From positions 16,552,263-16,616,262 of the forward strand of contig OY848918.1 of NCBI GenBank assembly GCA_963693285.1: DNA of 64,000 bases. The letters run 5' to 3'. The translations under genes were made by a program, and so were the position numbers. This DNA is from Xestospongia muta. Taxonomy: Eukaryota > Porifera > Demospongiae > Haplosclerida > Petrosiidae. Within the stretch, counting starts at the first letter, position 1; the number at the start of each line of letters is the position of its first letter. Shown here one piece after another: positions 24,961 to 40,500 of the stretch. Below the pieces are notes generated by a model, which saw nothing but the letters and a program-made list of their open reading frames with translations, had not been told where the DNA came from and did no database searches.

Positions 24961-25160
24961 ATATTAACAAATACTTACTTTACTCAGTTACTTCTTCATA
25001 TACTTGTCATTACTCAATCCTCAAGTCATGAAATATTCCTAGAAAAAGAAATATATAAGTATGAAAGTACAAAAAAATTACTGCGCTCTAGAACACTTCC
25101 ACACAAAGCAATCAAGTTCACGTGAAAACAGGAAGTGTTTTTTGATTAAATAATTAAAAG

Positions 25161-25184
25161 TAGGTGTGGTCCAATAAGGGTTAA
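25161..25184 (+). mobile_element. Candidate right end of the piggyBac element
   Basis: GGTCCAATAAGGG is followed directly by TTAA (25181-25184), the form expected for a piggyBac terminus ending in GGG next to its TTAA target. A matching left end (TTAACCC...) was not found upstream, so the element boundaries are incomplete. Confidence 0.35.
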
Positions 25185-25595
25185 ACAGAGATCTCTTCTT
25201 CTGTCCCTCAATTCTTGTCTAACCCGCTCTGTCTAAACGACGTCGAGCACTCTCCATAGAACAGACCAAGATACTTTGGTATATATATATATATATACAT
25301 GGACTCTTCTCGCTTGTGACCTTTCAATTTTTAGCCAAAAAAATAATTTAAATTTTCTTTTAAAACAGATATGTTTATAACTATATAAATTATGAAGGTA
25401 CAGGTGATCAAAAATGGATTCTAAGGAGCCAAGGAAGTAAATTTTTAAATGCGCTATCAGAAGTACAAAAAATACATCTCTTAAGAAAGATATTAATTGC
25501 AAACTAACAGAGAAACAATGGAAAACTAAAAATCCTATTTTCAAAATGTCAGCCAAAATCTAAATACAAAAAGTAATTAAAAAAATAACTCAACA
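25185..25595. other. 3' flank of the ankyrin-Roc-COR-Death gene
   Basis: Contains a short (AT)n run near 25279-25298. No canonical AATAAA was recognised on the minus strand close to the stop at 25596. Confidence 0.4.
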
Positions 25596-28500
25596 TCAAT
25601 TGTCAGTCAACAAATTTATTCCATATTTTGACTGCACCTCTTTTTTGGCTAAAAAACGTCTAATTTTCAGTGCTGTTGAAGGATGCTTAACTATAGGACC
25701 TCCTATTGCTGACAAAACAACATTCCAAGTACAGGTAGCTGGAAATGTATCCATCCAGCTTCGTAAGACAGCGATGAGCTTTGTTGTGCTATCATCATTA
25801 CTTCGGCGTAAATCACCTAAAACACGATTTTCCACTTCCAATGCAACACCAATCTTGTCCCAGTCATATTCAATGTCAGTTAATAGACTGACCAGATCAA
25901 CAAGCTTTGGGTACTTCCCAGCAATGCAAGTGATATCTGCATTAAAAAAATAGTTACATTACCTTCAGTAAAATGTACTGAAACAGATAATTTCCTTCTT
26001 ATGAAATGTAATACATTTTATTTAGACATGCAGGTATTTAATTTATATATGTGTTTATCACTAAATATAACTTACCTAGTGGTTTTACTTCACTAACAAC
26101 AGGTCGATGTTCTATCCATGGTAACTGACGTGTTCGATCGATATCTGCTGTTAAGCAAGCATCTTTGCAGCAAGTCAGCATATCCTTGTCTTCATTTGGA
26201 CGACAAAGATGGTTAGAGGGAGGTGGACATAGCGAGCAAAGAAAACGCTCCTGAGGTATGGAGAGAATTGGTTTATACTGAAATTTTTTCACAACATCAT
26301 CGATGCATTCAAGAATCGCTTCTCTGAGAACTGAACACTTTGTAGGACGGCCAGTGTAATATATCTCCAACCAATAGATTGAGTCAACTAGTAAAACTCC
26401 CCCACCTGGTCCAATGCATAATAACTGAATGGCATTGCGATACTGCATTGATTCTTTCAGTATCTCTTCTAACTTTGATGGTTGATGTAGGTGAAATTGA
26501 GGTGAAGCACTTCGTTTGAGAAGACTAACAATCAAAGCAGTAAAAAGACCTTGTGGGATTGGTTTTGTATCCCATGTCAAGACAAAAGAATCAAGGGTTT
26601 TCATGAATCTAGCTCTAATATTCTCCAAATGACAAGTTGTGGGCAACACAGAAGGTAGAAAAAATTTTCCCTTTTCAGGCAAAGGAGCAATGATAAATCT
26701 ATCATCCATCAGCTTTAAGAAATCATCTGCTGTGAAATCTGGTGTGAAACCTTCTGAAAGGCAGTCAAGTAACTCACGCATAAAGGTACCTTCGCATTTA
26801 AGTTGGTTGTGAGCATTTGAGGGAATAACAACATTCATTTCTTCTAAGTAAGCAACAGCATCAGCAAAAGAAATGCTGATCAATTCTGACAGCTTATTGA
26901 ATAGCGGCTGTGGGTGGAGAAAAACCACATCAGGTAATACATCAGGAAAATACAAGAAAATCGTCAAATCGTGATAGAACATGAACGCCGCCTCGACATC
27001 TCTACGATTCATCTTCAGTGTGAGCCCAATTTTCAAGCACTCACTCTTACTGACAACCATTGACTCAGTAGTATCCTGAAGATCCTGTAACTCTAGCTGA
27101 AACAAGAACCATCGAGCTGGAATTTCTGCTTCAATGTAAGATTGGCATACGATCGTGCGAATTTTTTTGGCAATCTGCTTTTCATACTCACCTCTAGCAG
27201 TTGTGTTGAGAGGGAATATTATTTGCTTTTCTCTTTCGCAATAATTTACACGCACATCGCTAAACTGCTTTAATATAGACCACAAACGAGCATTTTTTTC
27301 CTCCAAAGACTCGCCCACGCATTCCATTACTTTATCAAAAAACGTACCAAGAACAAGAAGGGAAGGCTTAGGATGTGAAAACTTAACGTGAATTTTCCGC
27401 AAGTCAGGCTGATCTATGGATGTTAGCGAACGAAAGGAAGACTCAAGTAGTTGTAAATTGGTAATCTGTCGCTCTACTGGTATGCCAATTTGTTGATCTT
27501 TGAAGCTAAAATAGAATTTAGGTTGGTCATCAAGCTTCTCATTTAGCTTTTGGGTAAGGATATTGACTGGATTATAACGTAGCAATGAAGGAGCTATGTC
27601 CAGGAATGCTGCCTGTCCACCAGAGTCAATACAGTGCATCCAGTGGGTGTTATTAAGCTCAGGTGACTCATCTACAATAGGTAAGACTTTCACAATCTCA
27701 TTAGCAACTTTTGATACAGGTTGAGGAAATGACTTGAGAGAAGGAACTGAGGTGTCTTCATTAGATTGTGTTTTATCCATTGATGAAGAAGAATCTTGTG
27801 ATCCATCATCATCAGATGATGACTCACTCTCAACATTATGAGGTGTAATGGATTCAGATGAAGTAGACTGGAGCCCACTTTTTACTGTCTTAGCAAGCAT
27901 GTCTTTGAAATATGACCGATCTACTTTGCCCCAAATATGGGTGTTGGATGAAGTGGGTCTAGATTCAGTAATAACACTGGTGGTCTCTACCTTTCTTATC
28001 TCAGGAGCAGTAGTCACAGGAGTACTATCGTGATTCTCTGGAGGTGGTTTATCTAGCAAAAGGTTCATAACAGATGACTTCCCCGTTCCTGGAGCTCCTG
28101 ACATTGCCAACATTGAGTATTTTGCTGTAATTTTTCCTTCATCAAGAGCTTTGTCAAGCAACTTAGAATAATCTGTAGGAAGATGAAAGAAAGATAACAC
28201 AATTTTATAATATTATGGTAATACTATATAATAGTTTAAAATGTATTCTAATAAAGAACCATCATCATTACTATCTTGCATATAATCTACATGTATGCTT
28301 TGTTTGTTATCTAGCTTTAGAGATCAATGACCTTGTTATATCAATACTATACATATGTTACTAATATATGTATCATAATGTAACATCAAAATATGACAAC
28401 ATTAAAAATATACTAAAGAAGATGACATTACAAGTATGTACAAACATAGTTATGATCTATTTAATTAGCTGGATTGATGAGGCAGTGATTTCACAAGATA

Positions 28501-31500
28501 CTCATACTCGTATACTAGTATCACTCACAGTATAAGTACATGACTATTGTGATGAACTACATTACCTTTTTTGGCTTCTTCAATCAAATATAATATAGTA
28601 GCTCTGTTAATGTTATCAGGTTCAACTGTGTCTGGAGCTGATTCACCTTTATTGTTCTTAATGGTAGCATCAGCTCCATTTGATAAGAGTAATTTGATGC
28701 ATTCCCTTCTGCCCCAAGAGCATGCAATGTGTAATGGGGTGTCACCATCCTATGTAATGAAATAATATCACATATCATAAACATTGAAAGTTAATTATAT
28801 TGATATATTATAAATGCAATGTCAGTGTTTACTAATAACTCATTTATTAATTCACACAATAATCATACACATATATAAAAACATAGGACATGTCCTTCCA
28901 GTCATATTATCATTATATTATGAACACAAAGTATCTACTCACTATATCAAGTATATTATAACAATGTATTATTACTGATTATAACTATGTTATCTACTAG
29001 AACATGATCTGTTGTTTACTAATGTTGGATACTTATACCTCATAACTGCTCAATGAGGGAGCTTGTTTGGTAAATAGGGTATGTAAAGAGGATTATATCA
29101 TTAAAACCATTAGAATTATCAACTCAATGATATTATTATATCAAATATACAGTAAATAAAGATAATTATAGTAATTATTGCCTGGTAAATATCTTATAAT
29201 CAATCTTAGGTTATCACTTAACATATGCTTTTACCCTAACTAGCTTCATGTTCACAAATTACACATTACTACACTGATATAATGTGTTCAAATGAAAATA
29301 TTACATGACAATGGATGATGACATGTGTACAAAAGTTATAATATCTATGACAACATTTTTTATACATAATTAAAAGCCATTATCAATTATTACATAAATG
29401 GAGTGACAAAAACAATAAAACTGACAATTAATGAGAGCATATGTGACCAAAAATACAAAAAATACTATGTAACACACAATCAAACTTTAAGCAAATGTTT
29501 GAATATTAATAGTTGCTTTGGGTCCACCTTGAACAGGAAGTCATTAAATTTGGTCTATGAGAAGCTCAATGATTGACCGTATGTTACCAAATTCCATTGA
29601 CTTTTTGCTCAAGATGGATGCATAGCAATCATTTCAATGCAACCTCTTGTTTGAAATACATTTGCATGTTAGGTACAATTTAATATTTATGGTTACATAT
29701 TAATATATGTCAGGTGTATCTTTCACAGTACAAAATACAATGCTTATTGATTGTATAACAAGAAGTTTGATATAAGAAATCATAGGATCACACATAATAT
29801 CTGGTTGTGGTAATACTGATTTAATGATTTTGGGAGTGATGTACTTTATCATTTATTGTTGTTAAGTGCTATTAATATGTTATCATAATGATTAATATAA
29901 ACAGTAGTTTGAAAGATACACTTATTATGTAAAATTACTTAAGTCAGTAACATTCAGAAAATCCTATTACACAAACCACTCAATATCTAATGAGAGATCA
30001 TAATTATTATTCTAAATAATGAACATTATCCTGGTATATTAGCTTGGTTGTTACTGAAAGTGTGAAACAATTTACCTTATATAATGGAATAATAGTAATT
30101 TAGATACTGACTATAGTTGCTTCTAATGTTATAGTAAGTAAATGTAGACATTTTGTTTATATTGTGATGATATGTGACTCTTCTAAATTAGAGATGATTA
30201 GGTTCAAGCTAATTATAGTCACTTGGTCAGTGAAGTTTACCCTCACAGACACAATTATTAGCACATTAACACTTAACTAAAAACTACAATAATTCTTTGT
30301 CTATAATATCTGACATCTGCCAATCGATTAAATTGAAAATATGAGCACTGCACATTACATATACTATGTCATCTTAATAATATCTACTAAAATCACTACT
30401 TTTGTATCTGTAATTATTTTAAAAGACTATTGATATATACATAATTATATATATATATAAATGACAAAACCACAAATAACTACATAATTACATGATTTAA
30501 TATATAGCAACATTACATACAAGATACAGTCATGTATAATAATAACAAGCTTAATAATGAAGACACTTACATTGTTTATGGGATCCAGTGCTGCACCAGA
30601 CTTTATTAACACATCAGCTACATCATTGCAGCCAAAGTAAGCAGCAGTGTGAAGGGGAGTATAATTGTTCTACATAAAGTAGATGTCATTATTTATGATC
30701 AATTCACTTTATAATATATAGCTACAACTAATGGTATATTATAAAGTGTAGATAAAATAAATTTAATGTTTTTAAAGTAATGTGTATAGAGAGGTTGAGA
30801 TTTTATGTGATGTCAGCAGTAGTATTCATGATAACTAGCTAAGATATGTTTGGAAATTAAAATGTTTGTCATCTTATGACACATACATATCTTTTACCTA
30901 TAGATTTACAATACAATGTCATAATACAAAATATGACAGTAAGTCATTTGCTAAGTACATGCCCTATAAATTTTATATTATTAACAAGTTATAACTAGTG
31001 TAATACAATAGCTGTATAACAGCTAAATATGATAGGAATTAACTATACACAATATCAGGTGTTAAATGAAAAGGAAGACTAATTATTATCAATATATATC
31101 AGGTAACCTACACTATCTAATAATATCATTATTGACATCATTTCATTACATTCATTCTATTGTTAGTTCTCTATTACTCCACATAACACTATGTAAGCAA
31201 AAATGCATGTTTAAATTTTATACAACAAACCTGACTATTAAATGTTAAAGTATAGTCAAGTATGTAATATTATACTTGTCTGCACAAACTAACGCACATC
31301 AAATAGACTATGAGGCTATAGGACAAGTGATCTACATGAATTGCATAACATAAGTTACAAAAATTAAAAAAGTTGTAGATTGTTGAGTTTTGTTTGTCAT
31401 TTGATTTATCTCGTTGATAATAATAGTAATAAATTTATCAAACAATGTTCTGTTAGTGGTAGCTTGATTTATAGAAAAAATGTCGACAATGTGTACAAGA

Positions 31501-34500
31501 AATAATTTTTAAACACATGCTTGCTTGTACTTGATGAGAGATCATATTGTGGATAAATTTATATTATCATGCTTTGTGATTAGAACAGTAGATAAATGAA
31601 AATTTCACAACTTTTATAGCTTTAATACTTATTAATCTAAAGGATGTACTCTACAAACCATAACTGTATTCTTGAGGTAGTCAAAGAGTAAGCTGGGACT
31701 AATGTGGTAAGACTTTATTTGTAGAAAACATGAATAAATAATATATATTCCCATGATAGCAATCAAAAGTACATATTTTATCATCAGAGTCATATTCTAT
31801 ACAATGGCCTATTTTGTTGGCTGGTTGTTATTGGCAACATTTAATTTCTCAGTCAGTTTTAAGTAGGTTCATTTATTATTCACAGTATGTATTTGTTGAT
31901 ATATAGTATCAATAATTATTAAGGAAATTATATCATATAAAGACTTTATTGATTAGGGAAGTAAGAAGACCTTATTAACAACATCTACCAGCCATCAAAC
32001 AATGACATTGGCTAGACTTATGACTTAGTGACACTCATAGTTAGCTTTTATTATCTGATGACAACAATAAAAATAGTACAGCACACATTACAAACTACTG
32101 GTACATCATACTTATAGACTAAGAGTAAAAACATTGCCATGTATTGGAAACTATTACTTAACATATAGAAGCTTTGTTTAATCATTTCTTTGTCAAAATG
32201 GAGTCTGTATAGGTTGGTTAAATTACTACAGTAGCTGTTACATAACATTCTAACATTGTACAGCAGGACTTGCTGACTATACCTACATAGAAATATACAG
32301 TACTTGGAATAACATACTTGTCAAATAACTTGTGAACACAGACTCTTTATATATAATGTAAATGTACACTGTGCTTGTTTCTGTGAAAATTCATGTATTC
32401 AATATATTCATTAACTGGATATTAAAAGCGATGATTCTTTGTTACTATCACTCATAAAAAGCATTTATTATATATAATACAAAGGGTTTCCATATTTTAT
32501 TGAGTCAACCAGTAATGTGTAATAAATGGGAATGCATTCGAGACCACACTATTTGTCCTTATAAATAACGTTTTCATTATACATAAGTCCAATGTTCCAC
32601 TATACTGATACTGATAGACTTACATGTACTTAATATGACATTTGTCATGTTATTTGGCAAAACTACACATGTTGTGCTAAAAATTTTAGATAAACTGTAT
32701 ATGTGGTTGCTATGCGGCCATTTTGTACATGATTTTTAACAAATTTGGTTACTATGTATTTTTATGATTTGTCTTTCTGGACACCAAGTATGGTATACAT
32801 CCAGTACAAAATGCAAATATGCAACCACTCGTTTCAAAACTATTTAGAGGAACATGTGTGATTTTCCAAAATTAGGTCACATTTAATATATCCTCCAAAT
32901 TCCTATGATTGATTTATAGTTATAATGTTTGCTATAGTTAGTGATTACTATTTTACTTAATTATTACAGTACAATGTAAAAGAGAGTAGTCTATTGTACA
33001 ATGTACATTACACAAGAGTTGTACTCTTCATGTAGATATTATCTAACATACAAACACAAACATAATAACATTGAAATATAAAGACTTGACAATATCAACC
33101 ACTAAACATATTATAAACTAAAACAAGTAACTTGTTTTATAAGATCCTCATAACTTAACTTTGTACTAAATTATAATCATAATATGAGGTACTAATAAGT
33201 TTAAATTACAATATTAAACACTAACCTGATCTTGTACATGTATATTGGACTTGTATTTAATTAGCATTTCTGCTATTTCAGCATTAGATGCATAGTGTAA
33301 TGCTGTTCGACCTAACTGAAACAGAAGAAATATAAAGTTAATACTAGATAACTAACAGTATACTATACATTGTACATAAACACGTACTATCATAACATGT
33401 GATCAATATCAGTGGAGGTTCATGTTGTTTATTCTCTCCCTTATGACTATTATTAGTAGCTCATATCATTTCATCTCAATGTAGTACATTCAACAAACAC
33501 TATATTATGAGCTACAAAACTAACATGTTTAGAAAATACTACTAATACATGTGTAAACATATGGTGAAACCAAGTCTGAATTAATGATGAGAAAAACTCA
33601 TACAATAATACAAAGGTAGACATCAACTATATATGAGTTACAGATGGCATAATAAAACATATTACTACAAGTATACTATGTACAAGCATGTCATGTGCTC
33701 TTTTCTAAAACAATCTTTTTATCAAAGAAATATTATTTCAAAAGTTATTGGAAAGGTAAATAAAGCTGTCATGTTGACGTCCAGCCACTTGAGTAGGCTT
33801 ATATTACAATCAGAAACATTCTTGCCAATGAAAGGACCTCATTATCAATATGGATGCAGGACCAGGGCTGTTGACACTACTCCCAAGAGTGTAGAGGTAC
33901 AATTGGAGGATAATTGCATTATCTTTGGACATACCATGGTGTGTATCATGTAACTCATTAATTAGGGAATTATGAAACTCATTAATTAGGGAGTTATGAA
34001 ACTTTTTCATGACGGAATTATGAGCTTTAAGAGAGACAATGATAGAAAACCTCAGAAGAAATCATCATGTTTATAAGCATATATAGTGGTACTAGGTCTT
34101 CATGTACACCTGAGAGAGGCAAACCATGAAAACCATAATAAGATATGGTTTAATATAACCAGGGGTGACAGAAAAGGTTTCAAAATGGTTGAATAATAAT
34201 ATTATGTCACATGCTAAAGTTACAAAGGACATACGATTTAATGAATTGACAATAAATCATTGAAGTGTTGTCGACATCATATTAGGAACATTTTTGCATA
34301 ATTTAACTAAAGATGAGGTGGTTTTGATCAGTCAACAATGTGACTGGTCATTCATAGAGATGATGATGGAATCATTTAACTCCAAAGACAATCCGCATTC
34401 TTTGTCCAACTTAGAATATTTATCCAATCGCAGCTAGGGTGCAAGATGTGAAACCAATTGGCTATTTTTGGAAGGAACACCACATGAGAGAACAATTCTT

Positions 34501-37500
34501 CTTTGGATCAATATCAGCTATAGAAGCAAGGCAAGGTGAGTAATTCTTTATCTTAATGAAATGATTAACCTTATGAGATACCTACTACTATTGATGATTT
34601 TTCTGTAACAGAAGACAAGGGTTTTAGATTGAATGATAAATTTGGAGACCTAAAATGGATTTCAGTTCCTTGGGATGGGACCTTCCATATTGGCTCATAC
34701 TTTATCTAGGGTAGGGTAGAACCCTTTTTAATCAATTAAATATCCAAACTATTCTACTTGAGGAGATATTTATAAGCAACTTTTACCTTAAGGTCCTTGT
34801 CTTAACCTTTTTAATAATCTGAGTGCGTTCTTTTCCACAAAATATAATTACAAGATTAATTTTGGACATACCAGGTTGTGTATGTTATAAGTCATTAATG
34901 TGGGAATTAAGAAAATATGAAACTCAACGAAAGTATGAAACTTATTTATGAAGAAATTATGAGTTAGGAGAGACAATGATACAAAACATATAAGCTTAAT
35001 TTGGACATACCAGGGTGTGTATTATGTAACTGATTAATTAGGGAATTATGAAACTCATTCATTAAGTAATTATGAACTTTAGGAGAGATAATAGGATAGA
35101 GCCATAAGAATATATAGTTATACTAGGTCTTTGTGTACACTTGAGAGAGGCAACCACGAGAAACATAATAGGATATGATATTAATTATAATGACTAGGAG
35201 TGACAGGCAAGGTTTCAAAATGGTCAAATAACAGTATTGTGTCACCTGGTAAGTTACATTCATGCAAAGGTCTTATTGGGAACTGCTTTGGTTTGAGTTT
35301 ATGATCAGTGAACAATGTCAATGGTTGGTCATAGAGATATCGTTTGCAATCATTTAATTCCAAAGAAAATCCATAGTCTTTTTCCAATTAAGAATATTTT
35401 TTCAGTCAAAGCAAGCGTGTGAGATGTGACACCAATCAGTTCATCTGAACCATCAGAAAAATGAAGAGAGAACTACCCCTGGACCATGGGAGGGAACATC
35501 ACATGACAAAACAATTTTTCCTTGGTTCAATATCAATTATAGAGGCAAGGCAAGGTGAGTAATTTTTTAGCTTAGTGAAATGATTAAGCTTTCTGAGAAA
35601 TTTTTCTGTAACAGAACACAATGATTTAGTTTGGATTATAAATTTAGGAGAAACTTGAGTAATAATTGAAGAGTCCCAAAAGAGGATTTGTATTCCTTGA
35701 GGTGAGACCTTCCACAATGGCTCATACTTTCTCTGAGGTAGGTTGGACCCTATTTCATCAATTAAATATCCAAAGTATCCTACTGTTGTCTCTTTCAGAC
35801 TACATAGTTTGAGCTATAGAGCTATGTCCAGTGCTCTTTGTAAGGTCAGTCAATAGACATCATTGTGTTAGAATATACTTTATCCGATAGAATGAAACGG
35901 TCTTAATATCTCACTGATTGTCTCTATAAAGTCACAATTCCATAAGCTGACTTAGTGAAATGTAGAAATTTACTCCTTGTCAACGACTCTTTCTGTTGAC
36001 AACACATGCATACTAAACTTGAATCTATGAATTATAATTAACTGCTTTGGGTGATAGTTGTATTTGAGTAATGATATCTTTGTAAGACAATACTATAGGA
36101 TAGTCTGGAGCTTCGAGGTTATGGATGACCTTGTATGTGTTGCACCACAGGTAATAAGGCGAACTCACAATCACCTTTTTTACAAAGGATTGAAGATAGA
36201 AAAGCTCCCAAACATGGTTATAGTAATGACTTTGCCTTGTCGCCAATGAAGTATTGTGAAATAGATCAAATAAATATAAAGAGAACAACGATAATTCTTA
36301 CAAATCATATCAATAATCAAAACCAATCAAAATATCACTGAAGAGCTTATATACTAAAGTATATACATCAACTAACACAATAGTAACAATGAACAGTAAC
36401 AAGGACACACTAATTCAATATAAACAATAAAAAAGACAACAAAGAAAACAGACTAGGAACCAATCGTCCAATATGGTATATGTACACAATTATTGTACAA
36501 GTCACATGACATAATACATCATATAAAATATCTTATTTGCTCATAGAGATGTAATAATGTCACTAAATTTTAGAATACCATTCCAAAATATATAAACATT
36601 ATTACATGACATATTACATTTATACAGTTCACATGTATACATATACATGTACATGTACAATGTATACATATATACATTACAACAGTATTGTTACTATATA
36701 TGAATACTCACTTTATTAGTGGAATTAGGATTCGCATGGTTTTGCAAAAGATATGACACCACTTCAGTGCGTCCATGTGTAGATGCTGTCATCAATGGTG
36801 TATACTGGAACTATATAAGAGTAGATGACAAGGTTTATTATTAACAAATGATACTTTCATGAAAGAAAATATTGTCACAATCTATTTAATTAGTAAAATT
36901 TAATTTAAAGAGTACATACAATATCACAATAGTATCAGTACTATTAGCATATCAATGAAACATTAGTTGTTGTTAATAAACTATATTAGTCATACTCAGG
37001 TAACGAATAATTAGTTAGTGTTATTACAAATGTATACTTCACATTACATATCTTATGAACAACTTACAAGATTAGTTACATTACTTGACAGAACATGTCA
37101 CTGTAAAAACTGTCTGATAATAGTGGCAATAATTTTGGGACTAATAGCATTACATTCTGAATACTGAAATATCAATGAAAATTGTACTCTCTGTCACTAT
37201 GTTTAAAAGTAAATGAAACTATTTTTGTGCTATAATAGGATTCTATGCTGTGTCTGTTGATGAGAACTTTATTTACAAGATCAAAACAACCATGGTCATC
37301 TAGCTGTTTCATAGTTGATGACTGCTTAGCTGATACTAAGATATATTGATATAATATTCAATTCATTGTTGTATTATGTATATTACTTATTTTGTTGTGA
37401 TCTTTAGTATTGATTGTCTAGGCAAAAATAAAGTCCATTATATACTTTATCAAATAATACCTCTCTAACTAAGAAACTTGCAACATTATTTAACACAAGA

Positions 37501-40500
37501 AGCATGTTCGAAAATTTATTAAGTAATTGTCTGTGGCTGTATGGAGGATAATAGAGAACCTTTTGGATCTGGCAGTCCATCTGAAAGTTACAGATATCTC
37601 AAAAGAGCCATATCAGATATCTACACTTTCAACACTTTCAACATCATGATGTAACATGTGTATTACATATTGTAAATATACTTACAGTAAATATTTCATT
37701 GTGTAATAATATTAGTGTGTTTATTTTTCATACACCGTCCAATGTTTAAACTTTTGTTACAATGAAACTTTCACAAACTACAGTAGTTAGTTTGTGTGTA
37801 TGTTAACTTTACATGTTTTGCTAGTGATCATAAAATATACAATATACTGGTTTAATCTCTGAATATAAAAGGTCACTCTCACTACTAAAATTACAAACTT
37901 ATTCTTATTCATTGTCATAAAATTATTAATAAAATTATAATATAGGTTATGAATATTGTTATCATGAAAAGTGTGAACAAACAACACCTGTAGCAGGTAA
38001 TTTTGGGGAGAAATCATATAAATTTCATAATAAACTTTGGCAAAGTTAAATTTTCTATAGCTAGAGGGAAACATTTTGGCAAGTGAAGAACATTTTATCA
38101 AACTCACCATTTCGTACATGTTATCACAATCTCTTTAATGTAACAATTATTGTGTATGCTAATTTTAGTGACTACTATAGTAATATGTAAATGTTTAAAA
38201 TTGTTGCGTAACACATTTACTATATTGAATTATGGATGTCTAAAATATGGATGATATTATTTTCTAGTAATAAAATTACTAAGTTAGTAGATACAATTAA
38301 TAGTAGACTTAATTAAGGTATGAACCTAACATGATATGGAACACATATGACTTCACTTTACACACTCTATTATTAAATATAGACCATAAAACTTTTTGAT
38401 ACAATATTTTAATAAATATCTGAGAAGTAAATTTTCAGTCCATTTGTTCAATTTAATGCAATTGTTAAATAAAAATGTACTAAAGTGCTTAACCTCCCTC
38501 CGGTGCCCAGTGTAAATCTATACTGCAGAGTACATGTAACATGTACATTTAAGATTGGACAAAGTGTGGTCAAATTATTGATGGATCACGTGATACACAT
38601 TGCAAACTGTTGTTTGATGATTCGCATTTCTCTTCAATCAAAGGGAAAGAAGCTTTGTCGTTTACTGGGTATTTTGCACTCTGATTGACATGTCTGTGAA
38701 GCTGTAACTGAGTAAGTAATAGTATCATTCAATTGCCAAGCACGATTAAGTGCTAGATTCGTGATGAATGTTTCTCTGAGCCTTTACATGATGCTTTAAA
38801 ATGTTTCAATATTTCATATACAAAATTTATTGTAACTTGAAATGAAGCATTCTTTGGAAACGTCCCATAGTACAAATATAAATCGATACATTATCTAATA
38901 GTAGTAGTTTTTTCAGTGCTTTGAGACATTTCCTGAATGTTTTACTTCGCTCCAAGTCTATGTACAATCCTGACAAACTTTTCAGAACCTTTCTTACGAT
39001 TGCTTCGACCAACGGACTTCTGTCTTGCTGATCCATATTCCTAAGAGATTGCTTACAACATACTAAAAATCACGTTAAGTTTTTTACTTTTCAAGAAACG
39101 GCACTTGACCTCTGCAGCCTGAAAATTCGGATTATCCTAGGTTCGCCTACTCCGTCTATACCTACTCCACTTTTGCCTACTAATTCTCGCATATTACGGT
39201 TTTGCCTACTCATTAAGTTTCATTAAATTAATAATAATTAATTTTAAAATGGTAGAAATGTACAATATAGAAAAGGTAAGTATTGTATAAGTATTGTATT
39301 ATATGACTACAGATATGTAAGTTCTAAATTTACCTATATGTTAGTGTGTGCAGCCATACCAGCAACATATTCAGACAAGCTGATAGCATTATTTGAAAAC
39401 CTGTTCTTAAGTTCAGTAACCTTTTTGTCTCTTGTTATTGACTTTAGGGTCCTTCTGTGTGGTTTTGATCCTTATTTAATGCCTTGCCATTCAAAATGAA
39501 TGAACTGTATTTGTACAAAAGCTAGGGCAGCAGTTTTCCTGATGAATGACTTAAGTCATGTTGGAAACAATTTTTTTCTATTGCAATTTCATCCTTGTCT
39601 GGCTCATGATTATGGACATCTTTTTGAGATAGAATGTTATCATCCATTGTAGAACCACTGCAGTTCATACTTCTCCCACATCTCCAGAAAATTCTACCAT
39701 CCTGTCCTCTTCTATTAATAACATGCCTGCATCCTCTATAAATAAGTGCCCTAGCTCCTCTCTTAGTAGTACTTCTTTTGCGAGTTTTAAGCTTCTGTTT
39801 TTCTTGACAATATTCTTGATACTACTGTCCACATATTTTTCTATTTGTTGCTAAACGTTGGTAGCTGCTAACGCTTCGGTTGCCAAGTTATAGCAGTTCA
39901 AAAAAACCAACCCCGGTAACAGACACACACACACAACACACACACACAAACAGACCACAGTACCCTCGCTATGCGCCCATGCACAGTGAGGTTAATAATT
40001 ATTTCACAAAACAAATCTGTTTTGTTAGTGACTTTGCTGACTATACTGTTTATGAGTGTATAAAACATAATATTATAATGTTGTTTCTCAAATGAAATGC
40101 CGGAATATAAAACAACTAAGGCCACTCAATAAAAATAGACCATAGTTAGCTATCCAAACAACTTGTTGATATAATCATAATCAATGCTTCTGATTAGTAT
40201 TTAACAAACTATATTTATCAGAGCTTTATAGCATTCTGGTAGATTGTAAATATATGAGAACAGTGAGTGAAGAAATGTGGGCATGGTATAAAATCATAAA
40301 ATGATTCCAGAAAATGTATTTTACAAATGCCACATTAAAAACAAATTCATAAAAATTAATATTGTCCGGCAAAAATTTCTGTTATATAATAGATATGAAC
40401 TGGTTTTGTTAGAATTATTTAGTAACACTGTTATAAGATGAACAAATGTACACATCATGTCAGTAATATTAACACTTTATTATTATCAGGAGATGACACA

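Noticed and set aside
25600..25953. A 117-codon plus-strand frame
   Set aside because: It is the antisense shadow of the Death-domain exon, which has matched splice phase and domain signature.
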